Assembly: GCF_000765145.1 (NCBI RefSeq)
Contig: NZ_JMGA01000003.1
Location: forward strand, 1-48,650
Length of the DNA: 48,650 nt
Reading direction: 5' to 3'
DNA from: Desulfosporosinus sp. HMP52
GTDB lineage: Bacteria; Bacillota; Desulfitobacteriia; Desulfitobacteriales; Desulfitobacteriaceae
The translations under genes and the position numbers were made by a program. How positions within the stretch are numbered: position 1 is the first letter of the stretch; every line of letters starts with the position of its first letter. Shown piece by piece: positions 1 to 7,879 of the stretch. Below the pieces are notes generated by a model. It did not search any database. It was not told the origin of the DNA and was given only the letters and a program-made list of their open reading frames with translations.

Positions 1-36
1 ACTCTGAACGTCTTCAGCGAGATGGTTACACTTTAA
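1..36 (+). CDS. C-terminal tail of an ORF cut by the window edge
   Basis: Frame 1 is open from the first base and stops with TAA at 34-36, giving the last eleven residues TLNVFSEMVTL. There is too little to identify a family. The sequence just downstream resembles the end of an IS21-like element, so this may be the end of a transposition protein, but that is inference only. Confidence 0.3.
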   Translation, partial: TLNVFSEMVTL

Positions 37-49
37 CAATCAATTGAAT

Positions 50-170
50 TAGGGGGTCAAAATTGGATGAAAAACTGACCCCTTTTATCCAATAGTACCA
101 GGGTCAGTTTTGAGTGAAACTTTTATGAAAAAGGGGTCAATTTTCATTGACAATCAACAGCAGGATCGGG
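50..170. mobile_element. probable end of an IS21-like insertion sequence
   Basis: Three related GGGTCA-type boxes occur near 53, 110 and 133, the last reading GGGGTCAATTTTCATTGACA. The first box also pairs with TGACCCC at 76-82. Multiple terminal repeats are typical of IS21-family ends. The element body would lie left of the window, so this rests on pattern memory alone. Confidence 0.35.
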
Positions 171-401
171 TCATGACCTGGAGCCTTGCCGCTGCTTGAA
201 ATAGGGGGGGATAAATTAGGATGCCTGATTTTAAAACCATGTATTTTCAGCTTGCGGCTAGAGTCGCAGATGCCCTGGATATCCTTTTAAAAGCACAGCG
301 GGATGGAGAAGGGGAATTTATGGATGAAGAGCCGTCTCCGGGGCTCAAAGTCATTGCTATTAAAGATGAAAGCCGTGATTCTAAATAGGGAAATTCAAAG
401 T
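170..401 (+). repeat. dispersed ~232-bp repeat, copy 1
   Basis: This segment recurs in the same orientation at 18972-19212 with about 95% identity by eye. It starts at GCAGGATCGGGTCATGACC, which contains the palindrome GGTCATGACC, and ends at GAAATTCAAAG. The flanks of the two copies differ completely, so the boundaries are sharp. The copy carries a 55-codon ORF. The G-run before the ORF has 7 Gs here and 6 in copy 2. Confidence 0.85.
221..388 (+). CDS. 55-residue conserved small protein carried by the repeat, copy 1
   Basis: The ORF starts ATG CCT GAT at 221 after a G-rich ribosome site and stops with TAG. It begins MPDFKTMYFQLAARVADAL and is rich in Asp and Glu toward the C terminus. The second copy at 19032-19199 is the same length and differs by a few conservative changes (RD to QE, ESRDSK to EGSDSE), so the reading frame has been kept since duplication. 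The start resembles small Firmicute proteins of the MPDYKxxYxxL kind that occur near mobile genes; that match is from memory. No function is known. Confidence 0.6.
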   Translation: MPDFKTMYFQLAARVADALDILLKAQRDGEGEFMDEEPSPGLKVIAIKDESRDSK

Positions 402-899
402 CAAAGTCTACCAAGAGATATTGCGCTGATAACCCTTATGCTTAACACGGGCCTTCGAATTAGCGAAGTAGCTGCTTTAGATATCGAAGATCTCACCATA
501 GGGGATCGTTCTGGAAGTCTCAAGGTAAGAATGGGGAAAGGGGGTAAATTCCGCACTGTACCCCTCAACAGTGATACTAGGAAGGCTCTTTGCGCTTATT
601 TGAACGGTCGTACAAATGGACCAATATTTTTGAGTCAACGGGGGAAGGGAACTGGTCGTTTAACCTCCAGCGGAATTCGGCAGGTCATAGACCAGGTACG
701 CATATCTAGGCAAACTGCCAGATTTACATCCTCACACCCTGCGGATACGTTTGCTCAGAACCTCATTAAAGCTGATGAAGGGCTGGAAATGGTAGCAGAA
801 GTCTTGGGACACAAGAGTTTAAATACTACAAATATATACACTCAGCCGTCTGAGCAGGATAAAGCGAATGCCGTAGAAAAATTGTCGCTGAGTCATTGA
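402..899 (+). pseudogene. 5'-truncated, probably inactive tyrosine recombinase/integrase
   Basis: The open frame runs from 303, but codons before about 402 read through the repeat in a frame different from its own small ORF, so the homologous part begins near 402. Visible catalytic blocks are the Arg-I motif TGLRISEVAALD, a Lys-containing beta hairpin (MGKGGKFRTVPL), the LGHKSLNTT block with its His, and the Tyr in IYTQP. The usual HxLR histidine/arginine box reads HPAD, so Arg-II is lost. The N-terminal SAM-like DNA-binding domain is absent. Missing domain and missing Arg both point to a dead gene, truncated at the edge of the repeat. Confidence 0.8.
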
Positions 900-1001
900 C
901 ACAAGAAGCCTTATTCCAGAAAGAAATATGATATGGAGAGGGCTGGACTGAAATAAGAATTGAGGGGAAAGTTAATTAATGCTTACTAGTGGGATAAATA
1001 G

Positions 1002-1035
1002 GAAGAAGACGCGGATAAACATCCGCGTCTTCTTC
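1002..1035 (-). terminator. hairpin terminator of selD
   Basis: A perfect 15-bp stem (1002-1016 with 1021-1035) and loop AAAC lie 29 bp past the selD stop. It could also stop readthrough from the integrase relic on the other strand. Confidence 0.8.
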
Positions 1036-1063
1036 ACTCTAATCTTGTACTTGTATTGGATAG

Positions 1064-2134
1064 CTAAAAGGGGTTTTCACTTCCCAAACCCCTTTGAACC
1101 TTAATTGGAAAATCTTTTCGTTTATCAATATAGCCAATGATATTTGCGGCAAGAGTTTTTGCACGGGTTAGCTCAGAGATCATTGAATCAGCCGCCTCTG
1201 CCGGAACGGCCATGAGTAAGCCTCCGGAGGTTTGGGCATCAAATAGAACCATTTGTTCAAAAAACGTTATTTTTTCTTCCCATTGAACTTGATCCCCTAA
1301 AAAGCGAGCATTAGAATGAGTCCCCCCGGAAATTCCGCCATATTTAAGTACATCCCAAACCTGGGGTAAAATCGGCAGCTTGTCATAGTCAAGGTGTGCA
1401 GATAAATCCGGATTTAACATTTCTCTGAGATGGCCCAGTAAACCAAATCCTGAAACGTCCGTGCAGGCATGAACAGGAAAGGCCTGCATAACTTGGGCGG
1501 CTTTGAGGTTAAGTTCCAGCATAACGGAAGTAAGAGCTGCTTCTACCTCATCCCCCACGATCCCGGCATCAATCCCTGAGGCAAGAATTCCGGTGCCCAG
1601 AGGTTTGGTCAAGATTAAGGCATCCCCGGCAAGGGCACCGTTTTTGCGGATTAATTTATGCGGATCAACCAGTCCTGTTACGGAAAGACCATATTTTGGA
1701 GAAGCATCATCCACAGAATGGCCGCCGACAATGGTGAATCCGGCTTCCCCGGCCTTCGCAGCACCACCGGCCAAAATGGCACCTAAGGTTTCCATCGGCA
1801 TGGTCCTAATGGGAAAGCTGACGATATTCAGAGCAAATATCGGCCGGGCCCCCATGGCGTAAATATCACTGATGGCATTGGCAGCCGCTATTGCTCCGAA
1901 AGAATACGGATCATCAACCACCGGGGTAATGAAGTCCAGAGTTTGTACGATGGCTAAATTATCATTGACACTATAGGTAGCCGCATCATCATCCAGACCG
2001 GACAGCAAACCTGGAACGTTCTGTTTGGGCAAATAAGATAAAAGAATGCTTAGGTCCTCCGGACCTATTTTACAAGCTCAGCCAGATCCGGGAGAATAAT
2101 TGGTTAGCCGGATTGAACGATTAAGATCTGTCAA
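1064..2134 (-). CDS. selD: selenide, water dikinase SelD, itself a selenoprotein (Sec19)
   Basis: SelD makes selenophosphate from selenide and ATP for selenocysteine synthesis. Reading from the first uninterrupted start (2032) gives 322 residues lacking the conserved N terminus. In the same frame upstream, through a UGA at 2078-2080, the sequence reads SIRLTNYSPGSG-U-ACKIGPEDL, which matches the N terminus of E. coli SelD, where the UGA position is the catalytic Cys17 followed by the essential Lys20. The true start is TTG at 2132-2134, with GGAGG eight bases upstream, giving 356 residues. The Gly-rich ATP site and the LDFITPVVDDPYSFG and AAANAISDIYAMG blocks are intact. A SECIS-like hairpin follows the UGA. 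It is divergent from the LysR-type regulator. Confidence 0.95.
2051..2080 (-). promoter_or_regulatory. bacterial SECIS-like hairpin in selD
   Basis: On the minus strand UGA (2080-2078) is followed by 10 nt, then stem TAGGTCC, loop GGA and stem GGACCTA. This is a perfect 7-bp stem whose first loop base is G, 18 nt after the UGA. That fits the bSECIS rule of a small apical loop starting with G, 16-37 nt after UGA. Confidence 0.85.
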
Positions 2135-2227
2135 TTGCCTTGCCTCCTTATCTATTTTAGCGTATCATAATTTTATGTATGCTTGAAATGCAGCGAAATC
2201 AGAAAGCCTATGCGGGAGGAGTATAGC

Positions 2228-3190
2228 GTGGACATTCAGCATTTAAGAGCCTTTTATGAAGTTGCGCGCTGGAAAAGTTTTTCTAAAGCTGCCGCAGCCT
2301 TATATTTAAGCCAACCTGCGGTTTCCCGGCAGATATCGTCCTTGGAAACAGAAATCGGCTTACCGCTGTTTGTCCGGATGGCGAATCATGTCTCCCTTAC
2401 CGAACCTGGGCGGAAGCTCTTAGCCTATGCCGAAGAGATTATCAGAACCTTAGAGCAGGCCAACCGGACCATTCAAGACCTGCGGGATTTGCGTCAGGGA
2501 ACGGTTACAGTAGCCGCGGACCGATATTTGAGCAACTACTTCTTACCTCGTTTTGCGGGGGAATTTCACCGTCGCTATCCGAGCCTGCAGCTTCAGATTC
2601 GTTCTCATCCTCATGGCGATTTATATAATCTTCTGGCCGGAGGAGAGATCGACCTCGCCTTCTTCTGCGGGGCAGAACCGGCAGATAATTTACCCCTTAC
2701 CCTTGAACCGCTGTACCAAGAAAGACTTTTCTTGGTCACTCCGGCGAAACCCGGCTCCAGAGCCGCCTTGAAAACCACAGGCCTGGCCAATCTCACGACA
2801 GCGTGGAATTCACAGGAGAACCCGGCAAGGAATGGTTTTCCCGATAACGCCAGAATTGCCGAAGTTATGGCTGAATATTCTCCCTTTCTTTTTCCTCCCT
2901 TAGCTGACTTGTTTTCTAAGTATAAAGAGTTTCTTCCTGAGGAGCAATCTCCTGCCGATGCAGCCGTAACCGTTGACTCTTTAGAAGGAATTAAAACCTT
3001 CCTGCTTAACGGTTTTGGCAGCAGTATTTTACCGGAAAGCTTAATCAAGGAAGAACTTGAGCTGGGGGCTTTGTCAGGGGTCCCTCTACATTGCACTTAC
3101 CCAGTCATTTTAACATATCCTAAAGATTTTCGCTTACCTAATCCGGCCCTTTTATTTATTGGAGTTATTCATAAATTAATCAATACATGA
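2228..3190 (+). CDS. LysR-type transcriptional regulator of the selenium locus
   Basis: This is a 320-residue DNA-binding regulator. The N-terminal winged helix-turn-helix is clear: MDIQHLRAFYEVARWKSFSK, then AAAALYLSQPAVSRQISSLE, followed by the linker helix. The C-terminal two-lobed effector domain begins near RQGTVTVAADRYLSNYFLP. The start is GTG at 2228, six bases after GGGAGGAG; the ATG at 2183 has no ribosome site. It lies 93 bp from selD, divergently, and upstream of the CGGC and TsoY-like genes. Control of one or both sides is therefore inferred. LysR proteins tied to selenium metabolism are a recognised subgroup, but the effector is not visible from sequence. Confidence 0.85.
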   Translation: MDIQHLRAFYEVARWKSFSKAAAALYLSQPAVSRQISSLETEIGLPLFVRMANHVSLTEPGRKLLAYAEEIIRTLEQANRTIQDLRDLRQGTVTVAADRYLSNYFLPRFAGEFHRRYPSLQLQIRSHPHGDLYNLLAGGEIDLAFFCGAEPADNLPLTLEPLYQERLFLVTPAKPGSRAALKTTGLANLTTAWNSQENPARNGFPDNARIAEVMAEYSPFLFPPLADLFSKYKEFLPEEQSPADAAVTVDSLEGIKTFLLNGFGSSILPESLIKEELELGALSGVPLHCTYPVILTYPKDFRLPNPALLFIGVIHKLINT

Positions 3191-3219
3191 TGCCCGGGTA
3201 AAACCGGCAGAGAACAAAA

Positions 3220-3250
3220 GGCTCACTGCAAAATGTCTGTGAGTCTTTTT
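3220..3250 (+). terminator. terminator after the lysR-type gene
   Basis: GGCTCAC (3220-3226) pairs with GTGAGTC (3239-3245), with one G-T pair, and is followed by a T-run. Confidence 0.7.
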
Positions 3251-3291
3251 GTTTTATAATTCTTTAATTTGTATTATTCATCTAGATATGT

Positions 3292-3350
3292 CGAAAATGC
3301 ATAATATCTATGATAACAATGCATAACCATTATAGCATCGCCTGTGGTAA
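3292..3350 (+). promoter_or_regulatory. repeat-rich promoter region before the CGGC/TsoY-like operon
   Basis: ATGCATAA occurs twice about 25 bp apart, and the surrounding sequence holds ATAAT...ATTAT and ATAG...CTAT inverted pairs. Such AT-rich imperfect dyads are usual for LysR operators, and the LysR gene is immediately upstream. Binding is inferred. Confidence 0.4.
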
Positions 3351-3434
3351 CATAGCATAAACAACATAGACACCGACAATTAAACAAAGTAAAAATGTAA
3401 AACAAACAAATAACACAAAACTGGAGGGAAGTTT

Positions 3435-3767
3435 ATGCCAAAAGTCGGAATCATCCGTTGTCAGCAGACTGAGGATTTATGTCCGGGAAACACAGATTTT
3501 AAAGTTGCCAGTGAAGGTAAACTGGCATTCGCCGAAACAGGCCCTGTTGAAGTCATCGGTTTTGTATCTTGTGGCGGATGCCCTGGCAAGAAAGCCGTTG
3601 CCAGAGCTAAACTAATGATTGAGAGAGGTGCGGAAATTATTACCTTTGCTTCTTGTATGAGCAAAGGTAACCCAATCGGTTTCCCATGTCCCCATTTTGA
3701 AAGCATCAAAAGTGCTGTCGAAAAAAAAGTCGGTCCGGAAGTACCCTTAATTACTTGGACACACTAA
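3435..3767 (+). CDS. CGGC domain-containing protein
   Basis: This 110-residue protein contains VSCGGCPGKKA near residues 45-55, the signature of the CGGC domain, and further cysteines in IIRCQQTEDLCPG, FASCMSKG and FPCPHFE. CGGC proteins are small, probably cytoplasmic, and thought to bind metal or act in redox, with no assigned reaction. GGAGGG precedes the ATG. It is followed 26 bp later by the TsoY-like selenoprotein gene and is likely co-transcribed with it. The LysR gene and selD upstream suggest a selenium or thiol-redox context. Confidence 0.85.
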   Translation: MPKVGIIRCQQTEDLCPGNTDFKVASEGKLAFAETGPVEVIGFVSCGGCPGKKAVARAKLMIERGAEIITFASCMSKGNPIGFPCPHFESIKSAVEKKVGPEVPLITWTH

Positions 3768-3793
3768 TTGAATGAGCTTAGGGAGGAAGTATT

Positions 3794-4924
3794 TTGAAGT
3801 TCTCACCATTTAATTTCCAGGTGCCTTTAGGTGCCGGGGGTATCACACTCATGGCCTTCAGTTATCTGCAGTTTGCAGTGCCTCATGGAGCAGGATCAAT
3901 TAAGTTATCGGATATCCCCTGGGCAAGTTTGACAACACTGCAAACCCGCTTGTATGTTTCTTTAATCGGGATTATGCTGATTTTTACCATTATCAACTTA
4001 CTTTCAATTGTTGTTTTTTCCAAAGACCTTATTCAATGGCTTGCGGCTAAGGAAGGTTACAAAGAGTTTATGAGTGGCCCCCCTTCAAGAAATACAGGCA
4101 TTTGTGTCCCCATCGCCTCCCTGTCTATGACTATGAATGTGATTTTAGCTCCCTTAGCATTTTTTATTCCGCAACTACATGCCAATATCCAAGGAATGAT
4201 GTTGCCTGGCTTGATCATGTTTGGATTTCTGTTGTTAATGCTGCTCAAACTGGAATTTACAATGCTTAAAAGCTGGTTAAGCCAGCCGTTGGATGTGACA
4301 AAGTTAAATTTCGTCTGGCTGCTTGACGTTTTTGCCTTTGGGTTAGTCAATTTAACCGGGGCAGGAATAGCCTCCATGGCCGGTAACAGAGTGATTGCTT
4401 CCATCGCAGCTGTTGCAACTCTGTTTGCTTTGAGTATGGGTTCTTTCTTACTTGTTATTAAACTTGTTTATTTGATTTACCAACAACTAAAATCCGCCAA
4501 TTTGCCGGATAATCAAATACAACCCGCGTTTTTTTTGATCGTACCCATTACTTGTTTGTATGCGATAAGTTATTATAAAATCATGCTCTACTTGCAGACC
4601 TGGTTTTCCTTTGATATTCAATTAGCATCCTTCTTCTTTGTCACATTTTCTTACCTCATAGCAATTGGTTGGGTTATAGTTACAGTATATTTAATGACTG
4701 ATTACTTCAAAAATTATTTTCTTAAAAGTGACTATTTCCCGACTCAGTGGGCTATGGTTTGAGCGTTAGTTGGCTCCCAAGTTTTGGGGGTTTACACCTT
4801 CGGAAATTATTATCCGAGTTCTATGCTTTCCATTGTGAATTATTTAAGTATCCTGTTAGCTTCAATAATTTATTTCATCGTATTTGCTAAGTTTTATCGA
4901 GCGAATAGAGTCAAGAAGGCGTGA
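3794..4924 (+). CDS. TsoY-like multi-pass membrane selenoprotein (Sec323)
   Basis: The frame opens at TTG 3794, four bases after GGGAGGAAG, and meets a UGA at 4760-4762. It then continues open for another 53 codons to a second UGA at 4922-4924. The extension encodes ALVGSQVLGVYTFGNYYPSS and a strongly hydrophobic last helix (SILLASIIYFIVFAKFY), so it continues the membrane protein, which has about ten helices over 376 residues. A SECIS-like hairpin follows the first UGA. The shape recalls the TDT/SLAC1 transporter fold and the TsoY family of seleno-/cysteine proteins; the family name is from memory. Sec sits at the start of a membrane segment in AMV-U-ALVG. The reaction is unknown. Confidence 0.8.
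4760..4790 (+). promoter_or_regulatory. bacterial SECIS-like hairpin in the TsoY-like gene
   Basis: After UGA (4760-4762) come 11 nt, stem CTCCCAA (4774-4780), loop GTT, and stem TTGGGGG (4784-4790). This is seven pairs with one T-G. The first loop base is G, 19 nt after the UGA. Confidence 0.8.
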
Positions 4925-4929
4925 TAGGA

Positions 4930-5154
4930 ATGGCTACCGCTGAAATAACTCTGGTTTTGGAAGAATCGGACAATATTGCTTTGCAACAAGTCCTAGGAGA
5001 GTTAGAAGGGATTTTGTTTTATAAGCTAAAGCATCGGGAAGCTTTTGTTCGTTATGACTCCCAAAAAATATCCTATGATCAAATTCTAGAAAGTGTTCTG
5101 CAAGCTAGTTACAGAATTAGCAGGTTCTATGTTACGGAGATGGACAGTCAGTAA
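4930..5154 (+). CDS. small HMA-like alpha/beta protein in the TsoY operon
   Basis: This is 74 residues from ATG 4930, ten bases after AGAAGG. An in-frame GTG at 4921 overlaps the preceding stop but sits too close to the ribosome site. The pattern TAEITLVLEE, SDNIALQQVLGEL, ILFYKLKHREAFVRYD, KISYDQILESVLQASYRI resembles the beta-alpha-beta-beta-alpha-beta of heavy-metal-associated domains, but no CxxC is present. Translational coupling to the TsoY-like gene suggests a partner protein. Function is unknown. Confidence 0.6.
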   Translation: MATAEITLVLEESDNIALQQVLGELEGILFYKLKHREAFVRYDSQKISYDQILESVLQASYRISRFYVTEMDSQ

Positions 5155-5164
5155 AAGAAAAATC

Positions 5165-5201
5165 GAGCCAGCAGACTTTTGAGATAAAGTTCTGCTGGCT
5201 C
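5165..5201 (+). terminator. terminator of the CGGC/TsoY-like operon
   Basis: GAGCCAGCAGA (5165-5175) pairs with TCTGCTGGCTC (5191-5201), followed by TTGGTTT. It may also serve the converging fetB-like gene. Confidence 0.8.
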
Positions 5202-5235
5202 TTGGTTTAAGCATATGAAAGATATTCAATTATTG

Positions 5236-6015
5236 TCATATTTTGAGCTGTTGTTGTTCGTTGAAGAAGGTTTTATAACCTAATTGTACAAAAAGAATGA
5301 CTGTTAGTGTCACACTTCCGAGTATACCAAGCATAACCGCAATTTGATATTCTATCGCTGTTATGGGTGAAATGCCGGATAATATTTGACCGGTCATCAT
5401 ACCTGGTAAGAAGACAATTCCCATACCCACCATGGAATTAATGGTAGGCAGGATTGCCGAGTCAAAAGCATCATCAACGATTTGTTTCGCAGCCGTTCTT
5501 GGCGTAGCCCCAAGCATTAAGGCACCTTCCACTAAATATTTTTGTTTCTGCATTCCATCAACCAAGCGATTAACTCCTAAGGAAATACCTGTCATAGAGT
5601 TGCCTATAAGCATTCCGGCAATAGGGATGAAGTATTGCGGGTCATACCAAGGGGATATCTGGATTACTACAAGCAAAAAAAACAGCAGGCAGGACACTGT
5701 GCCAATAATCATGGAAAAGGCTATGATTTGCTTAAGTTTTGGTGAAATTGCGGTTTTCGTTCTCTTGATAATGTTGTAGACAGAAAAAATCTCCATGATC
5801 ATTAAGATAAGGATAGTGTACAGTGGGGAAGGAGCGTCGAAAAGGTAGACCAAGATATACCCGGTAAGAATAAGCTGTATTGTCATTCTTACGGAAGCTA
5901 TTAGAATTTCCTTTTCTCTGGGAATTCCCTTCAATTTGGTGATTAGCATTAATACTAACACAAAGACATAGGCTGCAATCATCTGCCATAATTGCAGGTC
6001 GATGACACTGATCAT
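5236..6015 (-). CDS. fetB: FetB-like (UPF0014) metal-export ABC permease
   Basis: A 259-residue protein with six to seven hydrophobic helices and the UPF0014 signatures YFIPIAGMLIGNSMTGISLG, EGALMLGAT and FLPGMMTGQILSG. In E. coli FetB pairs with FetA to export iron and protect against oxidative stress. Its start overlaps the end of the ATPase gene by 4 bp, so the two are translated together. The metal exported here cannot be read from sequence. Confidence 0.9.
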   Translation of the reverse strand: MISVIDLQLWQMIAAYVFVLVLMLITKLKGIPREKEILIASVRMTIQLILTGYILVYLFDAPSPLYTILILMIMEIFSVYNIIKRTKTAISPKLKQIIAFSMIIGTVSCLLFFLLVVIQISPWYDPQYFIPIAGMLIGNSMTGISLGVNRLVDGMQKQKYLVEGALMLGATPRTAAKQIVDDAFDSAILPTINSMVGMGIVFLPGMMTGQILSGISPITAIEYQIAVMLGILGSVTLTVILFVQLGYKTFFNEQQQLKI

Positions 6016-6656
6016 ACTTGATCCTCCGTATAGTTAACAACTTTACCTTGATTAATTTCGATGATGTTATCGGAATAATCTTTGGCGACTTTTTTGGAAT
6101 GAGTAACCATGATCAACGTTTTATTAGTATCCTTTGTATAAGCAACTAACATTTCAACGATAATTCGCTCTGTCTCTTCATCCAGGGCAGAAGAAGGCTC
6201 ATCTAGTAAAAATACTTCCGGGTCAAGTAAGATCACTCGAGCTAAAGCCAGCCGTTGTTTTTCACCACCGGACAGTTTATCGCTGTCTTCGTAAAGTTCC
6301 TTGCTTAAACTTACCATTCTTAAGATTTGCCGAAGTTTTTCCTCATCAACCAAGGGCTTTTCGGCGAATTTCAACCCTATTAGAAGGTTATCCTTAACGG
6401 TTCCGGGGAAGATTACCGGTTGTTGGGGAAGCATAACGATGGTCCGCCTCAACTCGACTGAGTTAATAGTGGACAAAGGGCGGTCATTGAAAGAGATTTC
6501 ACCGCTGTCACAACTTATTAGATTATTTAATAGCCGCAAAAGAGTAGATTTACCGCTGCCACTTTCTCCAACGATACACGTGACTTTATTACTGGGAATT
6601 TTCAGATGTTTTATATCTAAAATATTGTTAAATCGAACATTATTTAAACTGAACAA
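6012..6656 (-). CDS. fetA: FetA-like ABC transporter ATP-binding protein
   Basis: About 214 residues with Walker A GESGSGKSTLL, Q-loop LPQQPVIFPGTV, signature LSGGEKQRLALAR, Walker B VFLLDEPSSALD and the H-loop VTHS. The ATG at 6671 lies inside the ribosome site (ATGGGAGGTG), so the TTG at 6656, six bases after GGGAGGT, is the better start. It is the ATPase partner of the FetB-like permease downstream. Short single-domain length is normal for FetA. Confidence 0.88.
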   Translation of the reverse strand: MFSLNNVRFNNILDIKHLKIPSNKVTCIVGESGSGKSTLLRLLNNLISCDSGEISFNDRPLSTINSVELRRTIVMLPQQPVIFPGTVKDNLLIGLKFAEKPLVDEEKLRQILRMVSLSKELYEDSDKLSGGEKQRLALARVILLDPEVFLLDEPSSALDEETERIIVEMLVAYTKDTNKTLIMVTHSKKVAKDYSDNIIEINQGKVVNYTEDQV

Positions 6657-6753
6657 TAAAACACCTCCCATTGGCGTAAGGTTTTCTCTTATGTCTTCTC
6701 AATTCTTTGTATGATAAATAATTCGAGTCTCCCAACTCACTCCGTAAGAATAA

Positions 6754-7305
6754 TTACAAATTCCTGTTCATAACGATGGCTTCATAAACCTTGTCGGAAA
6801 ACTCTTCAAGCCTTTTATGACATTCCTCTAAGGTTTCGTTTACCTTATCTGACATGGAAGCTTGAAAGAAATCTCTTTTCTTTACTTTTTCATACCAGTT
6901 TTTCAACTTATCAAGTTCTTCTTCTATTTCTTCCAGTTCTTCCGAAGTAAAATTGTGTTTTTCAGTTTCTTTTTTTATTTCTGCAAAAAATTTGCCGCAT
7001 TGTTCCAAGATTTCTTTGTATTCAAGGTTTCTTGTATGCTTAAATTCTTCAATGATAACGTTCTCCTTTTCACTGTCAAAAAACGAAGAGATTAAAATGG
7101 TAGGATCTCCGTTTAATTCCTTAATCTTATCATTTAAATTCTTGAAACTTACCATGTTTTCTTTGGAGTAGGGAAGAATGACCCCACCGTCCTGCATATA
7201 GAGTGCACCTAATTTTTTAATCTGCCGCCAGATATATACTCTGCTGGTACTTGAGTTCGATGGAATTTTATAGAATAAAACAAGCCATTTATTGGTTAGT
7301 TCCAT
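6754..7305 (-). CDS. ChrB N-terminal domain-like protein
   Basis: A 183-residue protein beginning KWLVLFYKIPSNSSTSRVYI and continuing through WRQIKKLGALYMQDG and VILPYSKEN, the pattern of the N-terminal domain of chromate-resistance protein ChrB. The second half is a long charged coiled coil of Glu/Lys heptads from about residue 95 to 175. Full ChrB proteins carry a C-terminal chromate-sensing/superoxide domain that is absent. AGAGGT precedes the ATG. No chrA transporter gene is in the window, so a role in chromate resistance is not established. It lies upstream of fetAB on the same strand with a 97-bp gap. Confidence 0.75.
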   Translation of the reverse strand: MELTNKWLVLFYKIPSNSSTSRVYIWRQIKKLGALYMQDGGVILPYSKENMVSFKNLNDKIKELNGDPTILISSFFDSEKENVIIEEFKHTRNLEYKEILEQCGKFFAEIKKETEKHNFTSEELEEIEEELDKLKNWYEKVKKRDFFQASMSDKVNETLEECHKRLEEFSDKVYEAIVMNRNL

Positions 7306-7559
7306 TGTCTTACCTCTTTCATTGTCCGAACTTGAGAAAGTATTAGTTGTAGATAAGGTTGCAACTCAAAGTAAATGATTATTAGACTGTTAATAAAACA
7401 CCTATTTTATTCAAAATGTAACACTCGTTTCGTGTTTAGTCAAGTGGCGAAATGCAAAAAAGGATATCTGATGCCTTTGCTTATCCTCAATTTTTTGAAA
7501 ATGAGATCAGGAATTAGCATATAAGGGGGTAACTGGATGGAATGAGAGGGGGGCTGTAG

Positions 7560-7719
7560 ATGACAGTTGAACTCAAGGAAAAAGCCAGAAATATTCTCGG
7601 AGTGCCCGATGAAGCTGATATAAACATGATCAGGCATCTACCGGGAATTGGCTAAAAAATACCACCCTGACAGTAACTTGGATGATAAAAACTTAGAAGA
7701 GAAATTTGTATTAATGTAA
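7560..7719 (+). pseudogene. frameshifted J-domain (DnaJ-like) fragment
   Basis: After a strong G-rich ribosome site, ATG at 7560 opens MTVELKEKARNILGVPDEAD, as in many J-domains. Near 7637 the frame breaks and a neighbouring frame continues RELAKKYHPDSNLDDKNLEE with the diagnostic HPD motif, then stops at 7717-7719. One inserted or deleted base therefore splits the domain, and nothing follows the J-domain. It is a dead remnant unless a sequencing error is involved. The 254 bases before it (7306-7559) show nothing I can name. Confidence 0.75.
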
Positions 7720-7743
7720 TCCAACATAGTAACTTTTTCATTA

Positions 7744-7763
7744 GAGTAGGGAAAACCCTACTC
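7744..7763 (+). terminator. rho-independent terminator
   Basis: GAGTAGGG AAAA CCCTACTC followed by TTTGTTT, 25 bp after the J-domain fragment. Confidence 0.85.
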
Positions 7764-7879
7764 TTTGTTTATTTGTAGTGGTTTTCCCCATTGTGAGAAG
7801 TTTATCAATATAGATAAAATAAAGACGTTCTATTAATAAATTTAATGTTTCTTTTAACGGGCTTAAAGGAGTTGAGTTA

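Noticed and set aside
1503-1862. 119-codon ORF opposite selD
   Set aside because: Shadow frame of selD with no similarity to any family.
2611-3096. 161-codon ORF opposite the LysR-type gene
   Set aside because: It is a shadow of a well-supported gene, with no ribosome site and Ser/Lys-biased composition.
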